Below, in pieces: positions 27,318 through 36,096 of a stretch of DNA of 36,357 bases. The stretch is from a virus. The stretch's first letter is position 1, and every line of letters begins with the position of its first letter. The stretch is taken from positions 1-36,357 of IMG/VR virus record IMGVR_UViG_3300005589_000064. One strand, written 5' to 3'. Both the position numbers and the translations under genes were made by a program. The notes beneath the pieces are model-generated. The model did not search any database, was not told where the DNA came from, and was given only the letters and a program-made list of their open reading frames with translations.

Positions 27318-28310
27318 TTAACTGGTTACCTCAACCGCAGTTTCGGTGGCTGAGACGGTACACGACGCCGTGATGTTATCGCCTGCAGGAAAGGACCGGG
27401 CCACGCCGAGTTTCCCCTGGCACAGAATGTAAGGGGTCTTCAAACGGTCCGGCTTGAACTTGAAGAAGATGTTCTCGTTCTTCTTGGACAACAGAGCATC
27501 GGAAATGCCGTCTTTGAGATACGCGGTGAAGGATCCCTGGCCCAGGGTGGAGGATGCGGCGCCCAGGGTCTTGCCGTAGATCTGGGTTGAGCTGGTGCTG
27601 TGGGTCGTTTCCGGAGGGGTGAAGTCGGACGAATCAGGAATTTCCGCAAAATCAGGCTCGAAATAGGAGGCGTAGACCTTTTTCGGGACACCGCCGGTAT
27701 GGATCGTCGGCAATGCTGCGGTGAACTCAACACCAGCCATGCCGATAACACCGCTGGTGACGTTCATCCGCTTTTCTTCCCACGTGGGGAAATCGAAACG
27801 CTCCTGATGGACGTTTACAATCTGCTTGATCTCGGAGGTGGTATAGACATCGGTATCCGCTGACGTGATGTGGATTTGGCCGACTTGGACATAGCCAACA
27901 GGAATTAAAGGAGGGCCACCCTCGGCGCCGTGCACATCGGAAACGGCTGAAGCCGACTCGGTGCCCTTGATAGCCTCAAGCGCCTGTGAATCATTGACCA
28001 CGATGGAGTATTTGACGTTTGCCAGTGTGGGCCGCGCCACATCCAGGGTCGCGTTTGCGGAGATGGTCCGAAGCGTGCCGCCCTGGTAGCAGGTCAGGCC
28101 TGCAACGGAAACCTGATCCGCAGCGCCGGGGGTGATCGCACCGCCGGAGACCACACCATCGGGTCTCACAACAGCTTCGGCACCGGACGCATTCGACCAA
28201 AGCTCGTCTGCTGATTCAAAAAATTTATGGTCGCCTGAATCCGTTAAGGCGGCCATGGCGACAGCCGTTTGGCTGGCCTCGTAAAAGATGACTGCGTTAT
28301 CACTCGCCAT
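27318..28310 (-). CDS. Major tail tube protein
   Basis: This encodes 330 residues (MASDNAVIFYEASQTAVAMA). The chain is beta-rich with few Cys. A C-terminal Ig-like part is possible (ITASCTVSATETAVEV). It sits between the tail-terminator gene and the G/GT chaperones, where the tube gene of lambda-like phages lies. It is long for this class, so an extra surface domain is likely. Identity is by gene order and fold impression; no catalytic motif applies. Confidence 0.72.
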   Translation of the reverse strand: MASDNAVIFYEASQTAVAMAALTDSGDHKFFESADELWSNASGAEAVVRPDGVVSGGAITPGAADQVSVAGLTCYQGGTLRTISANATLDVARPTLANVKYSIVVNDSQALEAIKGTESASAVSDVHGAEGGPPLIPVGYVQVGQIHITSADTDVYTTSEIKQIVNVHQERFDFPTWEEKRMNVTSGVIGMAGVEFTAALPTIHTGGVPKKVYASYFEPDFAEIPDSSDFTPPETTHSTSSTQIYGKTLGAASSTLGQGSFTAYLKDGISDALLSKKNENIFFKFKPDRLKTPYILCQGKLGVARSFPAGDNITASCTVSATETAVEVTS

Positions 28311-28319
28311 GATTTGTCC

Positions 28320-28775
28320 TTATTGTTCGTATGGGTTGCCGATTTTGTACGAATATTTGATTTCAAAAGTTGCCACTACTGCCGTGATTGATTCGCCTGC
28401 TTCCGGTTGTCCTGCCGGGCCGCCCTCCTTATAAAAGATGTCATCAGCAAGGGGGGTGACGGGGGCCGCCGGATCCGTTACGCACTTGATCAGGTCGCCG
28501 AGCATTTGCTCTTGGACCACAGACGGGTTTGCCGAACCAAACTCCATGTAGGTTTCGAGCTTGATTTGAGTGGTGCAGATGTTCTTTCCCGACCTGCGCT
28601 CTGCTTCTTCGGGTTGAGGCCACACAACAATTGCGGGGAGGTCGCCGGGCTCAAGGTTTTTCATCGCCCGCTCGACCCCCTCACCGCATTCGGTGTTGTA
28701 GCCATTTGCCACCCGGAGGGTTTCAGCCCGGGTGATGATTGCCTGTATTATCTGTTCCCTGATCGTGTCAGCCAT
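28320..28775 (-). CDS. Tail terminator/completion protein, gpU-like position
   Basis: This encodes 151 residues (MADTIREQIIQAIITRAETL). The pattern of an N-terminal helix, then LPAIVVWPQPEEAERRSG, a beta sheet (TTQIKLETYMEFGSA), a helix (LGDLIKCVTDPAAP) and a closing strand (VVATFEIKYSYKIGNPYEQ) is typical of phage tail-terminator proteins. It overlaps the gpZ-like gene by one base and precedes the tail tube gene. It should form a ring at the tail-to-head end. Confidence 0.68.
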   Translation of the reverse strand: MADTIREQIIQAIITRAETLRVANGYNTECGEGVERAMKNLEPGDLPAIVVWPQPEEAERRSGKNICTTQIKLETYMEFGSANPSVVQEQMLGDLIKCVTDPAAPVTPLADDIFYKEGGPAGQPEAGESITAVVATFEIKYSYKIGNPYEQ

Positions 28776-29368
28776 CAGCCAAACCTCCGGAGTACGTCAA
28801 GGATCCCTTTGTCAATGTTTCGGGCGAGAAGGTAGGCCGCCTGGGTCTGGATCGGGTGTTGGACTTTTTCAGAGGCGAAAATATCCTCGATCCTGGGGCC
28901 GTGGAGTGTTCTGAGTTGGTAGCGTGCCACCCTCTTCCCGTTCTTCATCTGACGCCAAAAGACATGCTTGTTTACATCGCTGGAATGTGCCTTCCCTCTC
29001 ATGCCCTTCGCGATAAAGGCATGTTTCAGCTTGGTCGCCCTTCTGTTGCGTAGGACCTTCACCGAAATACCCTTACCTCTTCCGCTTCCATATTTCTTGG
29101 CGCCAAAGCTGACCAAACCCACGGGCCGCCCTTTCGCGATGACAGCCCCCGAAAGATGCCCGAAGGAGGCCTTCTTGGTGATCAGGTCTTTGGATATTCT
29201 TGCCGCCTTGAGGTTCAACTCGTTGCCGATCCTCACGCGGGCCTGCGTTTTCATGGTTTTGACGGTGGTGTTAATGGCTTGAGTCAACACTCGCTCTGTG
29301 CCGTTTTTTATTCCGGACATTGCGGCCTTGAGCTCTGTCATGTCGCCTTGATCAATTGTGACTTTCAT
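28775..29368 (-). CDS. Minor tail protein Z-like (head-tail completion)
   Basis: This encodes 197 residues. The start (DQGDMTELKAAMSGIKNGTE, RVLTQAINTTVKTMKTQARV) and the basic middle (VLRNRRATKLKHAFIAKGMR) match the prophage minor tail protein Z family. gpZ completes lambda tails and affects DNA positioning before injection. It overlaps the preceding gene by 17 bases. Very basic composition is normal for the family. Confidence 0.75.
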   Translation of the reverse strand: MKVTIDQGDMTELKAAMSGIKNGTERVLTQAINTTVKTMKTQARVRIGNELNLKAARISKDLITKKASFGHLSGAVIAKGRPVGLVSFGAKKYGSGRGKGISVKVLRNRRATKLKHAFIAKGMRGKAHSSDVNKHVFWRQMKNGKRVARYQLRTLHGPRIEDIFASEKVQHPIQTQAAYLLARNIDKGILDVLRRFG

Positions 29369-29669
29369 TGACCACCACCTTTACAAATTGCCCGTCATTC
29401 TCCACGATCTTGGCGACCGTGAAGCTAACAAGCCCCATTTCAAAAACATCCCCGCGCTCCGGTTCGCCAACCACTGACACCATCGCCTCGACCGTGACGC
29501 CACGCTCAACCACTGTCGCCTCGTATGAGTCCGGCTGCAATTCAACGTTGCGTTCGACTTCGATCAGGCAGGGGACCGGTGTGCCATCAACAGGGCGAAA
29601 GATTGCTTCCGCCCCGGTAATAGCCCAAATATCAGCCGCCGCCTGATCGAGTATGTCGTCGAATCCCAC
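29352..29669 (-). CDS. Head-tail joining protein, FII-like position
   Basis: This encodes 105 residues (MGFDDILDQAAADIWAITGA). A helix at the start is followed by a beta-rich body (EAIFRPVDGTPVPCLIEVER, VVGEPERGDVFEMGLVSFTV). Size and position between the capsid gene and the gpZ-like gene fit lambda gpFII-type connector proteins, which attach the tail to the filled head. The identification depends mainly on position. Confidence 0.65.
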   Translation of the reverse strand: MGFDDILDQAAADIWAITGAEAIFRPVDGTPVPCLIEVERNVELQPDSYEATVVERGVTVEAMVSVVGEPERGDVFEMGLVSFTVAKIVENDGQFVKVVVNESHN

Positions 29670-29671
29670 GG

Positions 29672-30685
29672 TTACGCCACCGTCAGCTTGACGAGGATGC
29701 CGGGCCGCTTACACAGAGGCAGGGGGTTGCTCTGGGTATGCAGGTCGATTCCTCGGTTAAACTTCCGGGGCTCCTGCTTCGCGTAGAAAGGCAGGCCGAT
29801 GGTGTTGGCCGTCTCCACGAAGTCGGCAGGGGCGACGTAGGTCGAGAAGGTGTCCATGGTGCCAGTGGGATAGGCGTGTGCTTCGTTGTCGGCGATGAAT
29901 TTACGGGTATTACCCTCGGCGTCAGGAGCACTCGCGTTGTATTCCTCAAACACCAAGCCGCCAAACTTGAACCCTTCGCGGGGGTCGCCGCCGAGCCTGT
30001 CTGACGCCTCGCCGTGATTCTCGTAAGCCGCCTTGACATTCGGGTGCTCAATGAGTGCGTCAAAGAAGCCTTCAGAACAAAGGACATGGACGCCATTCTT
30101 GGTTTCGCCCATGAGATTCTTCTCAATGTGGCGGGAGACGGCCAAGCATTTGGTCCTGACCTTGGTGGCTGAGTTCCCGAGAGCAAAGGCTACGGTTTTC
30201 TGGTCAATGCCGAACTCGGTGTAGAGGTTGTAGAGCACATCTCCGTCGCCATCCAAGATCACGCCCTTAAGGGCGCCCATTCGGAGGTGCTCAAGAGTGA
30301 TCGCATGTTTGTTTTTCATGGATGTGAGCTTGTCGTTCATGATGGAGACATAGGGGGTCAATTCGTTCTCGGTCCCGAAGGCCCTGATGCCATCGTACTC
30401 AGCCGGGAGGAGGGTGTCATCAAGGGGCAGATGGGGCACCTTGAAAAGCCGGGACACCCTTTTTCCGGTCTTATTCTGCGCGCCGGGAGAGCCAAGGGGT
30501 TTAGAAGTGATAAGGTTGAGGATGCCGTTCTTCTCCTCGACCTCAATGGCACGAGTCGCCACGCCTTTGATAGGCATGAGGTTCATGGCGCCGATTTTCC
30601 CGTAGTTATTGGGGATGATATTGATGGCATCGGTCAGGGATGCCATGCTGAATGCATCATTTACCCAGGGGTTCAAGATAGGCAT
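29672..30685 (-). CDS. Major capsid protein, gpE family
   Basis: This encodes 337 residues. The start MPILNPWVNDAFSMASLTDA followed by INIIPNNYGKIGAMNLMPIK, and the later FYAKQEPRKFNRGIDLHTQS and NPLPLCKRPGILVKL, are the standard hallmarks of lambda gpE-like (phage major capsid protein E) proteins. It has the HK97 fold and assembles the icosahedral shell. The gene follows the decoration protein gene with no spacing, as in lambda D-E. Length is typical (lambda E is 341). Confidence 0.92.
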   Translation of the reverse strand: MPILNPWVNDAFSMASLTDAINIIPNNYGKIGAMNLMPIKGVATRAIEVEEKNGILNLITSKPLGSPGAQNKTGKRVSRLFKVPHLPLDDTLLPAEYDGIRAFGTENELTPYVSIMNDKLTSMKNKHAITLEHLRMGALKGVILDGDGDVLYNLYTEFGIDQKTVAFALGNSATKVRTKCLAVSRHIEKNLMGETKNGVHVLCSEGFFDALIEHPNVKAAYENHGEASDRLGGDPREGFKFGGLVFEEYNASAPDAEGNTRKFIADNEAHAYPTGTMDTFSTYVAPADFVETANTIGLPFYAKQEPRKFNRGIDLHTQSNPLPLCKRPGILVKLTVA

Positions 30686-31342
30686 TTATGATTCCTCTCT
30701 TACATCGATTCGGTTTTTCTTGAGGTCCGCGAGCCAGGAGGCCTTCTGGTCGTCGGTCGCACCGGCGGGCCACACGAGGTTTGAGGTGACAATGATGGCG
30801 TCCTGGGCGATGATCACACCCTCGACGTCTGCGGCAGAAGCGTCATAGCCAGCGATGGAGATACCGGCGGCAACCTGGGAGCCGTCCACAGCCGAGGCGT
30901 CCACCTCAACAAATTTCCCGGACCCGGCGGTGATCTCGATGGTGTAAATATCGCCGAGGTTGGAATCTTCCCCGGCATCGGTGAGGGTGAAATTGATCTG
31001 CTCGTTGACGTAAGCAGTCCCCACGGAAGCGTCGGCCAGGGCGAATCCATTGGGATCAGCAACGGCGAACGTTCCGGCCCCGGCAGCCTCGGCAATACAG
31101 GTCAGGGTGTAAGTCCCGATCTGAGCCTTAGCCCCGGCTGTCACACTGACGCATGTGCTCGCACCGGTGTTGCCGCCGTCTGCGGTCCCGGTGGCAGGGC
31201 AAGTAAGGGCGATCTTGCCGACCACTTCACCAAGGGAGATGGTTTCCCCGGAAAGGAACGTGACCTGCTCACGGCTTTTCTGTCTCTCGGCTTCCCAGAC
31301 AAGGACATCCTTGAGGTTGTTCGGTTCGGTAAAAGCAGCCAT
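30686..31342 (-). CDS. Head decoration protein, gpD-like, enlarged
   Basis: This encodes 218 residues. The ends fit the gpD/decoration family: LVWEAERQKSREQVTFLSGE at the N-terminus and AIIVTSNLVWPAGATDDQKA at the C-terminus. Lambda gpD is ~110 residues, so ~100 residues are inserted in the middle (ACC-poor, Gly/Ala/Thr-rich, for example TCIAEAAGAGTFAVADPNGF and TIEITAGSGKF). The insert reads like an extra beta domain displayed on the capsid. It should stabilise the expanded head as trimers. Confidence 0.78.
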   Translation of the reverse strand: MAAFTEPNNLKDVLVWEAERQKSREQVTFLSGETISLGEVVGKIALTCPATGTADGGNTGASTCVSVTAGAKAQIGTYTLTCIAEAAGAGTFAVADPNGFALADASVGTAYVNEQINFTLTDAGEDSNLGDIYTIEITAGSGKFVEVDASAVDGSQVAAGISIAGYDASAADVEGVIIAQDAIIVTSNLVWPAGATDDQKASWLADLKKNRIDVREES

Positions 31343-31345
31343 TTA

Positions 31346-31753
31346 TTAAGCCTCCGCTCTTTTTTTGGCATCAGCAACGAGCGGATTCTCGCCGCTGTCG
31401 CTCATGGGGTTGACGGTTGAAAAAACTCCAGCCGCATCGGATTTGTCGGCCTGGGCGTCAAGGATCTTTGCCCCGGCTTCTTTGGGGGAGAGGGCCAGCA
31501 TTTCAGCGATAAACGTGGCGCTGGTGACGCCTGCAAGCTGACACTTTTCCATGACCTGCTTGGTGTTTTCGAGCGCATCGGCCTTGCCCTGTTCTACGCC
31601 TGCCGCTGTTGCCTCTTCCTTGGTTTTTGCCACGTCGGCTTCACCGACACCCATTTCAGCTTTGGGGATGTACCCCATAGCCGCCAGGGCCGTTTTAACT
31701 TCGGTTTCATCCACACCGGCAACAAGTGCCTGCAACTTTGCGCCAAACCCCAT
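31346..31753 (-). CDS. Nested scaffold protein, Nu3-like internal start
   Basis: Inside the protease gene, in the same frame, GGAGG lies 4 bases upstream of an ATG at 31753 (GGAGG-ATTT-ATG). Translation from here gives 135 residues (MGFGAKLQALVAGVDETEVK) that are Glu/Lys/Ala-rich and helical, as expected for a scaffold. Lambda makes Nu3 from an internal start in C in the same way. The ribosome site is seen directly; use of this start is inferred. Confidence 0.68.
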   Translation of the reverse strand: MGFGAKLQALVAGVDETEVKTALAAMGYIPKAEMGVGEADVAKTKEEATAAGVEQGKADALENTKQVMEKCQLAGVTSATFIAEMLALSPKEAGAKILDAQADKSDAAGVFSTVNPMSDSGENPLVADAKKRAEA

Positions 31754-32542
31754 AAATCCTCCGTGCGTTGTTTTGTGTTTTTCCTGCAGTTCTTTTATTA
31801 AGCCCTCAAGGCTGCCAATACGGTCAGCCATGCCACTTTCAATCGCCTTTTGGGCGATCATCACCCCGCCTTGGCCAAAGTCACTTTTCACCTTGTCCGG
31901 GGTGGTGCCCCTGTACTTCGCAACTTGGGATACAAATATTTCCATCAGGGCATCAGCTCGAACCAATGTCGCCTCTCGCCCCTCTTCTGTGCCTGGGTCG
32001 AGTCGCTTATTCGGGCTGGCCGTTGATACGATTTCAATGGTCTTGCCATCTGTGGGTCGATACCCGAACACCACGCCGATGGACCCGAGCTCTGCCGTGG
32101 CATCCGCTACGATCTCATCAGTTGCCGATGCCAGCCAATACGCCGCCGATGCCGCCATGCCGCCGACGTAGGCCACCACGGGGGTTTTTATGTTCCGGAT
32201 GATCTCCGCGAGCTCATTGATTGCCGTGGCCTCACCGCCGGGGGAGTTGATATCCAGGATGATCGCTTTGACGTCAGGGTTTTGATCTGCCGCCGCGATA
32301 TCAACAGCAAGATCCTCTGTGGCCGTGCCGCCGGTGATGTAGTTGTAAAAGGAGTCGTATCGGGCAATGGTGCCTGTGATAGCGACAATCGCCACATTCT
32401 CCCGCAGGGTGGCGGTCCATGTTCGCTCAAGGCGCTGGGCCCTCTTCGCTGCAAGCATTTCGGGCGTCGGGATGACCTCAACCACGGATCGTAAAGCGCC
32501 TTCAGACAACAGCCATGGCCTGTCAAGTACGTTAATTTTCAT
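31346..32542 (-). CDS. Capsid maturation protease, S49 family
   Basis: This encodes 398 residues from ATG 32542 (GGGGAGCG upstream); longer starts overlap the portal gene further. Residues ~60-260 hold the S49/ClpP-like domain: IILDINSPGGEATAI, then TPVVAYVGGMAASAAYWLAS with the catalytic Ser in AASAAYW, and ATAELGSIGVVFGYRP. It corresponds to lambda gpC, which cuts scaffold and portal during head assembly. The C-terminal ~135 residues form a separate helical scaffold region with its own start (31753). Confidence 0.88.
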   Translation of the reverse strand: MKINVLDRPWLLSEGALRSVVEVIPTPEMLAAKRAQRLERTWTATLRENVAIVAITGTIARYDSFYNYITGGTATEDLAVDIAAADQNPDVKAIILDINSPGGEATAINELAEIIRNIKTPVVAYVGGMAASAAYWLASATDEIVADATAELGSIGVVFGYRPTDGKTIEIVSTASPNKRLDPGTEEGREATLVRADALMEIFVSQVAKYRGTTPDKVKSDFGQGGVMIAQKAIESGMADRIGSLEGLIKELQEKHKTTHGGFMGFGAKLQALVAGVDETEVKTALAAMGYIPKAEMGVGEADVAKTKEEATAAGVEQGKADALENTKQVMEKCQLAGVTSATFIAEMLALSPKEAGAKILDAQADKSDAAGVFSTVNPMSDSGENPLVADAKKRAEA

Positions 32543-34007
32543 CGCTCCCCTCTGTGTTAAGCTGGAAAATACCTTTCGCCGTTGTGTTTCTCGGGTCGGT
32601 ATCAAAGATCATTTTCAATCCGTCAATAAGCCCGTGCTCTTCCCCGCGCTCTGCGAAAAATGACTCTATATCTTGGCTGCGGTCTGCCAGGGATTGGGTG
32701 AAGTTCTTCAGACCGCCACGAATCTCTAAAATCTCAGCCAAGATATCTTTGTATGGATCAATCCACATCCAGGGGTCGGGCTGCCATGAAATGCCCCTGT
32801 AGTATCGGCGCCTCTTTTTGAGGTAGTCGGCGATAGTGACCCGCGATGACAGCACCGTTGTGTTGAGCCACCGGTTAATGACCGGGCGGCAAAACTGGAA
32901 AATGAGGGTCTTATTCTGCTTCATTGTCAGGGCCCTGCGGAATTCAAGGAGCCCGGCACGTATTGAGGAATAATTGACCTCCGTAAGGTCACCGGTAAGC
33001 TGGTCATAAGTGATCCCCCAACCTCGGGCCAGGTTCATCAATTCTTGCTTCATCCATGCGATATAGCTGCCGCTGACGTCGTGAGGTGTTGAAAAATTTA
33101 CCGTCTGCCCTGGGAGCAAGACGGGGAACGTACCAGGTTCAAGGCCGACGACATCGACCCCGTTGTCCGTGCCCTGGCTCAGTCCCAACGGATTTGGATC
33201 GCTCGAGTCGTAACCATCTATTTGGGTTATAAACCCACCAAACATGGCTGTGGTCTTTCGGCGGACAAGCTCAGCGTCAACACACTGATCGATTTCGTGG
33301 AGCTTGGTGAGGGTTGATGACATGGAGGGCAAGCCGCGCTGTTGCCCCGGCCTCGTCGGATCAAAGATGTGGCAAACATCCTTGGCGGGTACTCGGGTGC
33401 GCTCCCCCGAACTGTCATTCATGAAATACTCGCCGGGGTGATCTTTATGCAGCCAGTAAGCGGCACGTTGCCCGATCCGGTTGTATTCAATACCCATACG
33501 GATCTTGTTGCCGTTCGGCAGGGTCGTGCTATATGCAGCGTCAAGGTGGTCAGCCTCAAGGAGCTGCACCTGGAGGGGGACAGCCAAATCAGCGTAGGTA
33601 CTCCGAGGTCGGAAGATGGCCAGGCCTTCGCCATCAGAGAACAATGCGTTTGCAACAATCGACTGCATGCCATAAAAATCAGCGTTGCCGTCAAAGTCCA
33701 TCTCGGGCACGGAGTCGAGCCACAACTCCTGAACCTCTTTCTTCAGCTCCGGTTGGTCAGGAAAATTGAATCGTGGGGTGATCCCCTTCCCGACCATGTT
33801 GGCGGTGAAGGTTTCCTGTCCGCCCTTCGCAAGTGGATTGTTCCGGATCGCTTGCCGGGACCGACCCCGCAGAGTTGTCAAGGAATTGCCAATAGAAGCG
33901 TTCGGACCGATAGTGGGGGCCATAAAGGACGACATCCGAGGGGCTTGACTCGCACCCTCGAAGGCTCCGCTCATGGCGTATGGTTTCCCTGTTTGGTCAA
34001 GTATCAT
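32532..34007 (-). CDS. Portal protein, lambda gpB-type
   Basis: This encodes 491 residues from ATG 34007, overlapping the gpW stop (TGATG). Motifs of the lambda portal family are present: RSRQAIRNNPLAKGGQETFT, MQSIVANALFSDGEGLAIF, HIFDPTRPGQQRGLPSMSST, and LARGWGITYDQLTGDLTEVN with YSSIRAGLLEFRRAL. It forms the dodecameric ring for DNA entry and exit. It overlaps the protease start by 11 bases. Confidence 0.93.
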   Translation of the reverse strand: MILDQTGKPYAMSGAFEGASQAPRMSSFMAPTIGPNASIGNSLTTLRGRSRQAIRNNPLAKGGQETFTANMVGKGITPRFNFPDQPELKKEVQELWLDSVPEMDFDGNADFYGMQSIVANALFSDGEGLAIFRPRSTYADLAVPLQVQLLEADHLDAAYSTTLPNGNKIRMGIEYNRIGQRAAYWLHKDHPGEYFMNDSSGERTRVPAKDVCHIFDPTRPGQQRGLPSMSSTLTKLHEIDQCVDAELVRRKTTAMFGGFITQIDGYDSSDPNPLGLSQGTDNGVDVVGLEPGTFPVLLPGQTVNFSTPHDVSGSYIAWMKQELMNLARGWGITYDQLTGDLTEVNYSSIRAGLLEFRRALTMKQNKTLIFQFCRPVINRWLNTTVLSSRVTIADYLKKRRRYYRGISWQPDPWMWIDPYKDILAEILEIRGGLKNFTQSLADRSQDIESFFAERGEEHGLIDGLKMIFDTDPRNTTAKGIFQLNTEGSDEN

Positions 34008-34231
34008 CACAGCCCCTTGCTCGTTGTGGTCCGGAAGAACCGCCGCTTGCCTGCCGCCGAGTTGAGTTCTGACTGAATCTCTGATCGCAATTGCTTTAAG
34101 TCTTTCAGCCCCGCAGAATCGTATTCAATCATCTTGCCGCTGGAGAGCATGACTTTGACCACTCGCTTTCCGGTTGCCAAGGCGATAACTGCCGCCTGTA
34201 CCGCGCTCAAATCGTCTTGTGTATATGCCAT
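34007..34231 (-). CDS. Head-tail joining protein gpW
   Basis: This encodes 74 residues (MAYTQDDLSAVQAAVIALAT). The pattern of a helix, then GKRVVKVMLSSGKMIEYDSA and a second helix (LKDLKQLRSEIQSELN) with a basic tail (GKRRFFRTTTSKGL) is that of lambda gpW, a 68-residue protein that fits in the portal channel. ATG 34231 is preferred over GTG/ATG further upstream, which lie inside the terminase gene. Location between terminase and portal is canonical. Confidence 0.88.
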   Translation of the reverse strand: MAYTQDDLSAVQAAVIALATGKRVVKVMLSSGKMIEYDSAGLKDLKQLRSEIQSELNSAAGKRRFFRTTTSKGL

Positions 34232-34233
34232 GG

Positions 34234-36096
34234 TTAGCTCATCCATTTACTGCGGAGCACTTTTTGCTTCCGCTGTTTCGGTTGTTGTGGCTCCGACTTG
34301 GTGATCGTGCCTTGGAGTTGTTCTTTTAGTTTGTCGAAATCAAGCCTGTTAACCCCGGCTCGGAGTGCTGCGTGGTAGCAGTAGACCTCGCAGTCTGTGG
34401 CCTCGTTTCTCTCTCGGGTCTTGACCCACTCCTTTACCGGGAAACCCTTATTGAACTTAGTGATCAGCTTCTCAGCGGTGATCTGCTCGAAATATTCATC
34501 CGAGGTGCCTACCGGGAAGTGGTAGTAACCCGGCTGCGTCTCCCTCTCCGGGTCGATCTTGTTATTCAGTCGGCTATAGATGATGCCTTTCGCGGTGTCT
34601 GTCCCAACCGACCAAAGCTGGACCCCCTTCTCAATCTTTTTGCCTTTGTAGTCCACATCCTGGAGAGTCGGGGGATTCACAATCGGCTTGTTCTTGGTGC
34701 TGGAGCCCTTTATGGCAACCACACCCTGCGCCGCTCTTTTCCGGCAGTATCTTTTAACCGCCTCATCCCTGTGCCCCCCGGTGTCAATGGACATGGAGAC
34801 TATTTTGAGGTCCACACCGAACTCATGCCGAAAGTCATAAAAGAGGATTTCGTCAAGTTGATCCCATACTTCCGGCTGGTCTGGGTCTCCGTAGAGCTCG
34901 TTGTGGTAAACAAGCCAATTCTCTTCATCTTTCCCCCAGGCCCTCACCACAACTGCCAGGCGGTTATCCTGGGTATCAACCCCGGCGGTGAGTAGCATGC
35001 CGCCAGAGGGAACGGTCATGATCTTGTATGGCTCACACCTTGCCGCGAGGGCTGTCCATTCGGGGCGGTCGCCGGCTTCTTCCCATGTTTCCCCAAGAAC
35101 CGTATTCACGAACGTCTTGAGCAGTTCCGGGTCGCCCTTTACGTCAAGAAACTCTTTCGCGAGCTTCCCCCAGGTTGAATTGGGGCTGTAGGAGTACCCG
35201 GCCCAAATATGGAAACCTGCGTGCCCGTCAAATAGGGCGGTCGCTCTCCACTCCCCTTTTTCATCCATTTGCCGCTTCATGGAGTGGGGGATCAATTTTT
35301 CACAGAACTCGCACTTGTACTGTGCCTTTTCCGGTTCGCCCTTGGGCCACACAATCCCTTTCCACTTCAGTGTTTGAAACTCACCACAATAAGGGCAGGG
35401 CAAGAACCGGTATCGCTTGTCTGACTTGTCAAAGCTTGACTCTATACGGGAGGCGCCCTTGATGGTTGGCGTGCTCCCCAAAACGATCTTTCTATCCCAG
35501 AAGGTTTCAGACCGTTTACTTCCAAGCTTGATCTGGTCCCCTTCTTTCCCAGCGGTCGGCGGGTATCCATCGACCTCGTCGAATTTAACCCTCTTCACTG
35601 TGATCCGCCGGAATCCCCGTGGGCTGTTCGCCCCCGTCAAATGGAGGGCCCCGCCGGGGTAAGACTTTTTCAGGATCGTATTTGAACTATCCCGACTTTT
35701 TTCGTCTGACACCTTGCCCTGCAAACAAGGCGTGTCTCTCAACATCGGGGTGATCTCGTCTTTGGAGTATCCCCCGGCATCTTCCACGGTCGGCTGGACA
35801 ATCAACTGTGAGCATGGTTCCTGCTCGATGTGATAACCCGTGTCCCAGTTCACCATTTTGGTGTAGCCGATTCGGGCGGATTTCATGACCGTCAGGATCT
35901 CGATTGACGGATCGGTGAAGGCGTCGAGCATTCCGACTTGGTATGGATAAGACTTCCACCGCCCCACATCTGCGCTTGACTCTGCCGACAGGTGGGCTTT
36001 TTCGTTTGCCCATTCCGACAAAGACATCTTGGTGGGAGGCTTCCATGTATCGTTTACCTCCTGGAATACCTGTAGGACGCGCTCACTGTATTTCAC
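34234..36096 (-). CDS. Terminase large subunit, GpA type
   Basis: This encodes 620 residues. The ATPase part shows MKSARIGYTKMVNWDTGYHI (adenine/Walker A region), LTGANSPRGFRRITVKRVKF followed by DEVDGYP (Walker B and coupling), and SFDKSDKRYRFLPCPYCGEF with a later CEFC zinc pair. The nuclease part includes GVDTQDNRLAVVVRAWGKDE, SIDTGGHRDEAV and the C-terminal ATDCEVYCYHAALRAGVNRL. It packages DNA and, by analogy with lambda gpA, cuts cos ends. Its stop is 2 bases from the gpW start. Confidence 0.94.
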   Translation of the reverse strand: MKYSERVLQVFQEVNDTWKPPTKMSLSEWANEKAHLSAESSADVGRWKSYPYQVGMLDAFTDPSIEILTVMKSARIGYTKMVNWDTGYHIEQEPCSQLIVQPTVEDAGGYSKDEITPMLRDTPCLQGKVSDEKSRDSSNTILKKSYPGGALHLTGANSPRGFRRITVKRVKFDEVDGYPPTAGKEGDQIKLGSKRSETFWDRKIVLGSTPTIKGASRIESSFDKSDKRYRFLPCPYCGEFQTLKWKGIVWPKGEPEKAQYKCEFCEKLIPHSMKRQMDEKGEWRATALFDGHAGFHIWAGYSYSPNSTWGKLAKEFLDVKGDPELLKTFVNTVLGETWEEAGDRPEWTALAARCEPYKIMTVPSGGMLLTAGVDTQDNRLAVVVRAWGKDEENWLVYHNELYGDPDQPEVWDQLDEILFYDFRHEFGVDLKIVSMSIDTGGHRDEAVKRYCRKRAAQGVVAIKGSSTKNKPIVNPPTLQDVDYKGKKIEKGVQLWSVGTDTAKGIIYSRLNNKIDPERETQPGYYHFPVGTSDEYFEQITAEKLITKFNKGFPVKEWVKTRERNEATDCEVYCYHAALRAGVNRLDFDKLKEQLQGTITKSEPQQPKQRKQKVLRSKWMS

